Source of the DNA: Clostridia bacterium
GTDB lineage: Bacteria; Bacillota_A; Clostridia; Christensenellales; UBA1242
Assembly: GCA_017403205.1 (NCBI GenBank)
Contig: JAFQOM010000146.1
Coordinates: 1 to 7,224 of the forward strand
Direction: 5' to 3'
Length of the DNA: 7,224 nucleotides
Each line of letters starts with the position of its first letter. The stretch's first letter is position 1. The notes under the pieces were generated by a model. It did no database searches, was not told the origin of the DNA, and saw only the letters and a list, made by a program, of their open reading frames with translations. This document shows positions 1-5,415 of this stretch, piece after piece. A program made the translations under genes and the position numbers.

Positions 1-1
1 A

Positions 2-82
2 CATAGCTCTATGGAAGATATATATGCTGGAAATAAAGCTTTAATTAAAACGCCAATATTATTCATATCCATATCAGCATAA
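2..82 (+). pseudogene. Upstream fragment of the pepD-like gene, out of frame with the rest
   Basis: This frame is open from the window edge to a TAA at 80-82 and reads HSSMEDIYAGNKALIK through codon 47-49. That resembles the PepD segment SEEEGEIYMGCAGG (from memory of E. coli PepD), which lies some 40 residues before the GGHSG motif. The downstream frame supplies GGHSG at the right distance, so the two frames are parts of one gene separated by a -1 shift. Adding one A to the AAAA run at 47-50 would join them as ...ALIKNANIIHIHIS..., a plausible beta strand. The seven-A run at 81-87 cannot be the cause, because the stop at 80-82 comes before it ends. The metal-binding Asp expected just before this segment is at or beyond the window edge and cannot be judged. 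Confidence 0.55.
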
Positions 83-90
83 AAAAAGCA

Positions 91-1026
91 TTGCAAAACA
101 ATAATTTAAAATTTTTTAAAATCTCAGTTGATGGTTTAATAGGCGGACATTCTGGCAGCGATATAGATAAATGTAGGCTAAATCCGCACAAGATGCTAGC
201 AAAAATTTTACAAAACATAAAAGACTATTATCTGCTTGATTTTTTTGGTGGTAAAAACTTTAATGTTATTCCATCAAATTCTAACTGTGTTATAGCCTCA
301 CCATTAAATAAAACTCAAATAAAAAAAATTGTAAATAAAAGCATTGTTTTTTATAAAAGATCTTTAAAAAACACAATTAAAAATATAAAAATTAGGCAAA
401 ATCAAACATTATCAGATAAAGATTTTAAACAAAGTTTTTATGTTAACACAAAAAAACAAAAAGAGAGTTTAATTAAAGAACTAAAAACTCAAATAAAACA
501 GCTTAAAATTAATTTAAACAACGTTCAACCTCAAAAAGATTATTATGTATATGGCAAAAGTTTTATTAATTTTATAAATTTATTTAATCAGGGCGTTCTT
601 ATAAAAAACAAAGGCTTACAAGTAGAAATATCTCAAAATTTGTCAGAAGTAAATATAAAAAATGCGGAGCTTAAAATTGGCATAAGATCTTCTGTTAAAA
701 ATGCTGAAAAAACATATATTAAAAGACTTTTAGAGTTGGCGCATCAAAATCATATGGTTGGAAATGTTGTTGATACACAGCCGGGTTTCTCTACTAAGTT
801 AAGATCAAAATTAAAACAACAAATAAAACAAGCAAATTGCTTTAATTACGAAAGTTCTCTTCATATTGCTGTTGAGCTTGGTGTGCTGCAAGATAGAATT
901 AAAAACTTGGATGCAGTAATTATATCACCAACAATAATTGATGCACACTCCACAAAAGAAAGAGTAGAAATACAATCTATTAACACTACATATGATTGGA
1001 TTGTTCAATTTTTAAAAACATACTGA
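91..1026 (+). CDS. pepD: Aminoacyl-histidine dipeptidase (PepD-type, M20 family), C-terminal part; 5' end missing and frameshifted
   Basis: This is the C-terminal two thirds of a cytosolic, metal-dependent dipeptidase of the PepD (Xaa-His dipeptidase) group, which hydrolyses a broad range of dipeptides. Numbered from the TTG at 91, it shows GLIGGHSG at 15-22, a family motif near the lid/dimerisation domain. NVIPS at 58-62 matches NAIP, IGIRSS at 196-201 holds the conserved Arg, and LHIAVELGVL at 257-266 corresponds to IHAGLECGLF. SPTIIDAHSTKERVEI at 279-294 contains His286, the expected metal ligand. The ending WIVQFLKTY matches the family C-terminus. The TTG is not a credible start: the frame is open from position 49, there is no ribosome binding site, and about 190 N-terminal residues with most metal ligands should lie upstream. 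Either a pseudogene or a sequencing/assembly error. The middle of the protein is very Lys/Asn-rich and diverged, so substrate range is uncertain. Confidence 0.8.
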   Translation: MQNNNLKFFKISVDGLIGGHSGSDIDKCRLNPHKMLAKILQNIKDYYLLDFFGGKNFNVIPSNSNCVIASPLNKTQIKKIVNKSIVFYKRSLKNTIKNIKIRQNQTLSDKDFKQSFYVNTKKQKESLIKELKTQIKQLKINLNNVQPQKDYYVYGKSFINFINLFNQGVLIKNKGLQVEISQNLSEVNIKNAELKIGIRSSVKNAEKTYIKRLLELAHQNHMVGNVVDTQPGFSTKLRSKLKQQIKQANCFNYESSLHIAVELGVLQDRIKNLDAVIISPTIIDAHSTKERVEIQSINTTYDWIVQFLKTY

Positions 1027-1032
1027 TTTTGC

Positions 1033-1061
1033 TTAATTATATCCATTTTTTTTGGTATAAT
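1033..1061 (+). promoter_or_regulatory. Extended -10 promoter for the asd-dapA operon
   Basis: TATAAT at 1056-1061 is a perfect -10 box, preceded by TG plus one base (1053-1055), the extended -10 element. Seventeen bases upstream lies only a weak -35 candidate, TTAATT at 1033-1038, as is typical when an extended -10 is present. Transcription would start near 1068 and give a leader of about 70 bases before asd. The leader is too short for a lysine riboswitch. The promoter sits just after the pepD stop, separating the two transcription units. Confidence 0.6.
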
Positions 1062-1121
1062 GATTAAAATAAAGTTAGATTAACAAAATAAACAGCTTAT
1101 GAATATAAATTATAAGTTTGT

Positions 1122-1127
1122 AAGGAG
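1122..1127 (+). promoter_or_regulatory. Ribosome binding site of asd
   Basis: AAGGAG lies 9 bases before the ATG at 1137. It is the best Shine-Dalgarno match in the window and fixes the asd start. Confidence 0.75.
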
Positions 1128-1136
1128 ATTAGTTAA

Positions 1137-2138
1137 ATGAATATTGCAGTAGTTGGCGCAACTGGTATGGTTGGCGAAAAATTTATTCAAGTTTTGCAAG
1201 AAAGAAACATAAAAGCAGACAATTATTATTTGTATGCATCAAGCAAAAGTGCGGGTAAAACAATTAAAATGTTTAATAAAGATCATATTGTTATAGAATT
1301 GAGCGAAGAAAACATTAAGGATAAAAAGATTGATTATGCATTGTTTTCCGCAGGTGGTAGTATTTCTAAAGAATATGCACCAATTTTTGCTAAATATGGA
1401 ACAATTGTTATAGATAACTCTAGTGCATGGAGGCAAGATAAAAATGTTCCTCTTGTTGTGCCAGAGGTTAACCCAGAAGATATTTTATGGAACAATGGCA
1501 TTATTGCAAACCCAAACTGTTCTACAATTCAAGCAATTTTGCCACTAAAAGCTATTGATGATAAATTTAAAATTAAAAGAATAGTTTATTCTACTTATCA
1601 AGCGGTTTCTGGAGCTGGCAAAAAGGGATATGATGATCTTAAAAACGGTATAAATGGTGAAGCCCCTAAAAAATTTGTTCATCCAATCTTTTCTAATGTT
1701 TTGCCTCATATTGACGACTTTTTAGACAATGGTTATACAAAAGAAGAAGAAAAAATGATTTTTGAGACAAGAAAAATTTTGCATAATCAAAATTTAAAAA
1801 TAACAGCAACAACAGTTAGAGTTCCTGTTTTTAATTGTCATAGTGAAAGTATTAATATTGAAACAGAAAAAAGTTTTGAATTGCAAGAAGTTTTTAAAAC
1901 TTTGGCAGATTTTAAAAATATAGTTGTTATGGATGATCCTAAAAATAATATTTATCCAATTGCATCTATAGTTAATAATCATGACGAAGTGTATGTAGGA
2001 AGAATTAGAAGAGATTTTTCCGTTGATAATGGCTTAAATATTTGGGTTGTTGCAGACAACATAAGAAAGGGGGCCGCAACAAACGCTGTTCAAATTTTAG
2101 AAAAGATTTTAGAATATAAAAAAGAAGGAAAGATGTAA
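1137..2138 (+). CDS. asd: Aspartate-semialdehyde dehydrogenase
   Basis: Cytosolic enzyme that reduces L-4-aspartyl phosphate to aspartate semialdehyde with NADPH, the branch point to diaminopimelate/lysine and to threonine/methionine. The 333-residue length is normal for the Gram-positive type. The N-terminal nucleotide-binding loop GATGMVG is at 7-13. DNSSAWR at 93-99 carries the phosphate-binding Arg. Catalytic Cys128 lies in NPNCSTIQ, Gln155 in YQAVSGAG, and Arg228 and catalytic His235 in RVPVFNCHSE. KGAATNAVQ near 311-319 is the C-terminal cofactor-side motif. All expected catalytic residues are present, so the enzyme should be active. The ATG at 1137 has a strong AAGGAG site and lies only two residues before the first beta strand. 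It is the first gene after an extended -10 promoter, and its stop overlaps the dapA start by one base. Confidence 0.96.
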   Translation: MNIAVVGATGMVGEKFIQVLQERNIKADNYYLYASSKSAGKTIKMFNKDHIVIELSEENIKDKKIDYALFSAGGSISKEYAPIFAKYGTIVIDNSSAWRQDKNVPLVVPEVNPEDILWNNGIIANPNCSTIQAILPLKAIDDKFKIKRIVYSTYQAVSGAGKKGYDDLKNGINGEAPKKFVHPIFSNVLPHIDDFLDNGYTKEEEKMIFETRKILHNQNLKITATTVRVPVFNCHSESINIETEKSFELQEVFKTLADFKNIVVMDDPKNNIYPIASIVNNHDEVYVGRIRRDFSVDNGLNIWVVADNIRKGAATNAVQILEKILEYKKEGKM

Positions 2139-3022
2139 TGAAAGAATTTTTTAGAGGTAGTTGTGTTGCTTTAATAACACCTTTTAAAGATGGTAAAGTA
2201 GATAAAGAATCTTTAGCAAATTTAATAAATTATCAACTAGAAAACAAAACAGATGCAATTTTGGTGTTGGGCACAACTGGTGAACCAGCAACAATGACAA
2301 AAGAGGAAAAAGCTCAAGTAATAACACTTGCAAAGTCTTTAATAGGAAATAAAGCAAAGCTTATTGTTGGTTCTGGTGCAAATTCTACAGAGATTGCTAT
2401 TACAAACAGTTTGCAAGCTAAAGCCCTTGGTGCAGATGCACTTCTTGTTGTTACTCCATATTATAACAAGTGCACACAAAAGGGTTTGATTGCACACTAT
2501 AAAGCAATTGCTGATGCTGTAGATATGCCTATTATTGCTTATAATGTTCCAGGAAGAACAGGCGTTAATATAAATGCGGACACAGCAGTAGAACTTAGCA
2601 ATATACCACAAATTGTAGGCTTAAAAGAGGCAAGTGGAAATATTAATCAAATAGTAACACTTCACAAACTTCTTAAAAATAAAATGGCAATTTACAGCGG
2701 GGATGACAGCTTAAATTATACATATATGACATTAGGTGCTAGTGGATGCATTAGTGTTACTGCAAACATCTTGCCAAAACAAGTAAAAGAGATCGTTGAC
2801 TTGTGTGATAACAACAATTATAGTTTAGCTTTGCAAAAACATGAAGCTTTACTTGATATTAATAAAAATTTATTTATAGAAGTTAATCCAATTCCGGTTA
2901 AATATGCATCAAAACTTATGGGGCTTACAAATGGAGAACTTAGACTTCCTCTTACAGAGATAGAAGATAAAAATAAAGATGTTGTTAAAAATAGTTTAAA
3001 AGAATATGGCGTTAAATTTTAA
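2138..3022 (+). CDS. dapA: 4-hydroxy-tetrahydrodipicolinate synthase
   Basis: Condenses pyruvate with aspartate semialdehyde, the first step committed to diaminopimelate and lysine; a TIM-barrel enzyme, usually tetrameric. The 294 residues match the family. LGTTGE at 44-49 holds Thr46 and Thr47; Tyr109 is in TPYYN; Tyr135 and Arg140 are in YNVPGRTG; the Schiff-base Lys163 is in GLKEASGN. These are the E. coli residues Thr44, Tyr107, Tyr133, Arg138 and Lys161, each shifted by two. PIPVKYASKL near 251-260 is the usual C-terminal block. In the lysine-binding site, E. coli His53 and His56 are replaced by Lys55 and Lys58, and Glu84 aligns with Ile86, suggesting weak or no lysine inhibition, as in other Gram-positive enzymes. 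Translation is probably coupled to asd through the TAATG overlap; AAGGAA at 2125-2130, inside the asd end, is the likely ribosome binding site. Confidence 0.96.
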   Translation: MKEFFRGSCVALITPFKDGKVDKESLANLINYQLENKTDAILVLGTTGEPATMTKEEKAQVITLAKSLIGNKAKLIVGSGANSTEIAITNSLQAKALGADALLVVTPYYNKCTQKGLIAHYKAIADAVDMPIIAYNVPGRTGVNINADTAVELSNIPQIVGLKEASGNINQIVTLHKLLKNKMAIYSGDDSLNYTYMTLGASGCISVTANILPKQVKEIVDLCDNNNYSLALQKHEALLDINKNLFIEVNPIPVKYASKLMGLTNGELRLPLTEIEDKNKDVVKNSLKEYGVKF

Positions 3023-3033
3023 TGCCATATTTT
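3001..3033 (+). terminator. Hairpin spanning the dapA stop codon; weak or partial terminator
   Basis: A 15-bp stem can form between 3001-3015 and 3019-3033, with two G-U pairs and a three-base loop (3016-3018). The core AATATGGC/GCCATATT is perfect. The dapA TAA (3020-3022) is in the 3' arm. The stem is strong for this AT-rich DNA, but the T tract is short (3030-3033) and then broken by AATG. It may therefore be a leaky terminator or an mRNA-stability/processing element between dapA and dapB rather than a full stop. Confidence 0.45.
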
Positions 3034-3043
3034 AATGAAATTT

Positions 3044-3049
3044 TATAAT
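3044..3049 (+). promoter_or_regulatory. Possible -10 box of a promoter for dapB-aspartokinase
   Basis: A perfect TATAAT sits 49 bases before the dapB ATG and just after the hairpin at the dapA end. The -35 position (about 3021-3026, AATGCC) is poor and there is no TGn extension, so in DNA this AT-rich the match may be chance. TTGGAC at 3055-3060 resembles a -35 box but has no good -10 at the right distance. Confidence 0.3.
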
Positions 3050-3084
3050 TTAATTTGGACATGCTTAAAAACAATAAATACTTT

Positions 3085-3090
3085 GGGGGA
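3085..3090 (+). promoter_or_regulatory. Unusual GGGGGA ribosome binding site of dapB
   Basis: GGGGGA lies 8 bases before the ATG at 3099. Five Gs can pair with the anti-Shine-Dalgarno CCUCC through one G-U pair. The same TTGGGGGA string precedes plsX (5401-5408). Confidence 0.6.
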
Positions 3091-3098
3091 TAAATAAA

Positions 3099-3857
3099 AT
3101 GAATATTTTAATTTCTGGTTTTTGTGGTAAAATGGGACAAACCGTTTTTAATCAAGCTAAAAACTTTGTAGACATAAATGTGGTTGAAGGATTTGATAGG
3201 CAAGAGGCTATTGATGATTATAGGTGCGAATTGCAAGATCTAACTCTTGTTAGCAACATAAATGATGCAAAAAAATGTGATGTTGTTGTTGATTTTTCAC
3301 ATTTTTCTGTTTTAAACACTGTGTTAGACTATTGTGTTAAAAATAAAAAACCTTTAGTTTTGGCTACAACAGGTATAAAACAAGAAGATGAACAAAACAT
3401 TATTAATGCATCAAAGGTTATTCCTATTTTTAGGTCTTCAAATATGAGTGAAGGTGTTTTTGTGTTGCTATCTCTTATAAAAAAGGCAACAGCTATGCTT
3501 GAGGGTTGGGATATTGAAATTGTAGAAAAACATCATTGCCATAAAGCAGATGCTCCTAGTGGCACAGGTATTATGATGTTAAATGAAGTTAAATCAGAGC
3601 GTAATAATGTAGAGGCTGTTTATGGTAGAAACAAACAATCAGGTAAACGCACTCCTCAAGAAGTTGGTATTCACGCAGTTCGTGGTGGTGGCGTTGTAGG
3701 AGAGCACGAAATAGACTTCTTTAATGAGCACGAAACAATTAAAATTTCTCACGAAGCATTTTCAAAAGGTATTTTCGCAGATGGCGCATTAAAGGCATGT
3801 AAATTTATTTATGGCAAACAACCTGGTTTGTATGCTATGAAAAACCTTTTTGAATAA
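3099..3857 (+). CDS. dapB: 4-hydroxy-tetrahydrodipicolinate reductase
   Basis: Cytosolic NAD(P)H-dependent reductase that converts the DapA product to tetrahydrodipicolinate. At 252 residues it is a little shorter than E. coli DapB (273) but complete. The N-terminal Rossmann loop is GFCGKMG at 7-13. DFSHFS at 65-70 and LATTGI at 88-93 are family segments, and RSSNMSEGV at 112-120 leads into the interdomain helix. The catalytic and substrate-binding signature EKHHCHKADAPSGTG runs from 143 to 157, with His145 and Lys149 matching E. coli His159 and Lys163. HAVRGGGVVGEHEI at 192-205 is the C-terminal signature. The ATG at 3099 follows GGGGGA and places the first beta strand at the very N-terminus, as expected. 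The gene follows dapA by 76 bases and precedes aspartokinase by 32. Cofactor preference cannot be read reliably from the sequence. Confidence 0.96.
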   Translation: MNILISGFCGKMGQTVFNQAKNFVDINVVEGFDRQEAIDDYRCELQDLTLVSNINDAKKCDVVVDFSHFSVLNTVLDYCVKNKKPLVLATTGIKQEDEQNIINASKVIPIFRSSNMSEGVFVLLSLIKKATAMLEGWDIEIVEKHHCHKADAPSGTGIMMLNEVKSERNNVEAVYGRNKQSGKRTPQEVGIHAVRGGGVVGEHEIDFFNEHETIKISHEAFSKGIFADGALKACKFIYGKQPGLYAMKNLFE

Positions 3858-3889
3858 TTTTTAATACAATGATTTATAGGTAGGATAAA

Positions 3890-5206
3890 ATGATAAAAAA
3901 TATTGTTTGCAAGTTTGGTGGAACCTCTCTTGCATGTTCACAAAATATAAGTAAAGTTGCTGATATAGTAAAGAAGTCAAAAAATAGATATGTTATTGTT
4001 TCGGCACCAGGTAAAAGAAGCTCAGATGATACAAAAATTACAGACTGTTTGATTAATGCATTTGGCGCATCAACCCAAAATAAAGATTTTAGTTTGTTTT
4101 TTAATGCTTTTAAAGATAGATTTGAAGACATAAAGAAAGATTTAAAGTTAAAAGATTTAGATTTAACAAAGCATTATAACGATTTATACGAAGCAATCAA
4201 AAAGCACAAAGACTATGATTATGTAGTTTCTAGAGGTGAATTTTTTTCTGCCATAGTCGTTTCGAAGTATTTGGGATATAATTTTTTAGATGCTGCAGAT
4301 TTTATTACTTTTGATAAACGTGGCAATGTTCAGTTGTCTGTTACAAAACAAAAATTTGATAACTTTAACCAAAATGGAAAGTATTTTGTTATACCGGGAT
4401 TTTATGGTAAAACAATAAAAGGTAAAATTAAAACATTTTCTAGAGGTGGATCAGATGTAACAGGTGCTATTGTTGCTGTGTTGGCAGGCTGCCCAACGTA
4501 CGAAAACTGGACAGATGTTGATGGGTTTTTAACGGCAGATCCTAAAATTTGTAAAAACCCAGAACTTATTGAGCAGCTTAGTTATCATGAATTAAGAGAA
4601 CTTTCTTATATGGGCGCAAATGTTTTGCATCCAGATTGTGTTAGATTTTTAAGAGAAAACAATATTATTCTTAACTTAAGAAACACATTTAATCCTGCCT
4701 GTGAGGGAAGTTTAATTATGCCTGATTCTAAAAAAATCAACCACAAAAAACTTACAGGAATAGCAGGTCAAAAAGGATTTACAATTATTCATGTTGAAAA
4801 ATTTGATATAAATGAAAGCTTAGGTATTATTGAAAAGATTGCAAATATCTTTAAAAAATACAATATATCAATAGAGCATATTCCAACGGGTATAGATTCA
4901 GTTTCTATAATTGTAAAAAGTCATTTTATTAACGATACAAATAAAGAAGAGCTTTTAAACGACATTTATAGACAAATTAAACCTGATAGGTTAGAGGTAA
5001 TGCCAGAGGTATCTTTAATCTCTGTTGTAGGTACCAAACTAAAACAAGATAAGGCTTGCGAAAAACAAGTTTTTGACAGTTTGTTCAATGTAAATGCAAA
5101 TTTGATAACCCTTAATAAAGGTGCTGGTGGAATATCTATAATTTTTGGCGTGCCAGAAGCAGAATTTGATAAAACAATTAAATCTTTATATGATACTTTG
5201 TTTTAA
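3890..5206 (+). CDS. lysC: Aspartokinase (aspartate kinase), monofunctional, YclM/ThrD-like with C-terminal ACT domains
   Basis: Phosphorylates L-aspartate with ATP to give 4-aspartyl phosphate, the substrate of the Asd encoded upstream. It has 438 residues. The kinase domain (about 1-280) has KFGGTS at 8-13, VSAPGKR at 37-43, VSRGEFFSA at 113-121, TFSRGGSDVTGA at 182-193, and ENWTDVDGFLTADP at 205-218. RELSYMGANVLHPD at 236-249 is the usual block before the regulatory region. Two ACT-type segments follow, about 292-345 and 374-438, which bind amino-acid effectors in this family. VSAPGKR, GIAGQKGF and EHIPTGIDSVSIIV resemble Bacillus YclM (ThrD) rather than the DapG/LysC alpha-beta type. No internal start for a separate beta subunit is apparent, and there is no fused homoserine dehydrogenase. 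AGGTAGGA at 3878-3885 is the ribosome binding site. The effector is not readable from the sequence, and lysC is used as a generic symbol. Confidence 0.93.
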   Translation: MIKNIVCKFGGTSLACSQNISKVADIVKKSKNRYVIVSAPGKRSSDDTKITDCLINAFGASTQNKDFSLFFNAFKDRFEDIKKDLKLKDLDLTKHYNDLYEAIKKHKDYDYVVSRGEFFSAIVVSKYLGYNFLDAADFITFDKRGNVQLSVTKQKFDNFNQNGKYFVIPGFYGKTIKGKIKTFSRGGSDVTGAIVAVLAGCPTYENWTDVDGFLTADPKICKNPELIEQLSYHELRELSYMGANVLHPDCVRFLRENNIILNLRNTFNPACEGSLIMPDSKKINHKKLTGIAGQKGFTIIHVEKFDINESLGIIEKIANIFKKYNISIEHIPTGIDSVSIIVKSHFINDTNKEELLNDIYRQIKPDRLEVMPEVSLISVVGTKLKQDKACEKQVFDSLFNVNANLITLNKGAGGISIIFGVPEAEFDKTIKSLYDTLF

Positions 5207-5315
5207 TATAAAAAGTTGTTTATTTAATCTTAAAAAGTTTATAAAATCAAATCAAAACAAAAAAAGGAATATATAAAAATTTTTATTTTTTTGTGGCTAA
5301 TTTAAAAAAAATTAT
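5207..5315. other. AT-rich spacer after aspartokinase, nothing recognised
   Basis: Together with the terminator and promoter downstream, this makes up the 209-base gap between aspartokinase and plsX. It is almost pure A/T with long A and T runs. An imperfect repeat AAAAAGTT...TTAT occurs near 5210-5223 and 5232-5243. A purine-rich AAAAAGGAA (5261-5269) looks like a ribosome binding site but no ATG follows. There is no L32 (rpmF) gene, which often sits before plsX in bacteria. Confidence 0.5.
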
Positions 5316-5357
5316 AAAAAAAAGCAGTGTAATTTTTATATTATATTGCTTTTTTTA
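5316..5357 (+). terminator. Rho-independent terminator after aspartokinase
   Basis: A 17-bp stem forms between 5317-5333 and 5340-5356 with a six-base loop. The inner ten pairs (GCAGTGTAAT with ATTATATTGC) include two G-U pairs, and the outer seven are A-T. The 3' side ends in seven Ts (5350-5356) and the 5' side has a matching A run, so it could work in both directions. It closes the lysine/diaminopimelate unit. Confidence 0.75.
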
Positions 5358-5358
5358 T

Positions 5359-5387
5359 TTGGTTAAATTTTAATTTTAATGTATAAT
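5359..5387 (+). promoter_or_regulatory. Promoter for plsX-rnc(-smc)
   Basis: TTGGTT at 5359-5364 (a partial -35) is separated by 17 bases from a perfect TATAAT at 5382-5387. Transcription would begin near 5394, giving a leader of about 22 bases. The -35 box starts two bases after the terminator T run, so termination of one unit and initiation of the next are packed end to end. Confidence 0.6.
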
Positions 5388-5402
5388 AATTTCGTTTATA
5401 TT

Positions 5403-5408
5403 GGGGGA
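5403..5408 (+). promoter_or_regulatory. Unusual GGGGGA ribosome binding site of plsX
   Basis: GGGGGA lies 7 bases before the ATG at 5416 and is preceded by TT, as in the dapB site. It supports the ATG at 5416 as the start. Confidence 0.6.
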
Positions 5409-5415
5409 ATAATAT

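Noticed and set aside
91..93. TTG as the real start of the dipeptidase gene
   Set aside because: There is no ribosome binding site, the frame is open upstream to 49, and the family needs about 190 more N-terminal residues, part of which are visible in another frame.
1094..1118. Small hairpin in the asd leader (AGCTTAT pairing with ATAAGTT)
   Set aside because: Only 7 bp including a G-U pair with an 11-base loop; too weak to call a regulatory structure in this composition.
1062..1136. Lysine riboswitch or T-box upstream of asd
   Set aside because: The leader is about 70 bases, far shorter than either class, with no multi-stem structure or terminator. The gaps before dapB and aspartokinase (76 and 32 bases) are also too short.
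5293..5373. A 26-codon GTG frame with a hydrophobic C-terminal half in the gap before plsX
   Set aside because: It runs through the terminator hairpin, the purine-rich AAAAAGGAA is more than 20 bases from the GTG, and such short hydrophobic frames arise easily from T-rich DNA.
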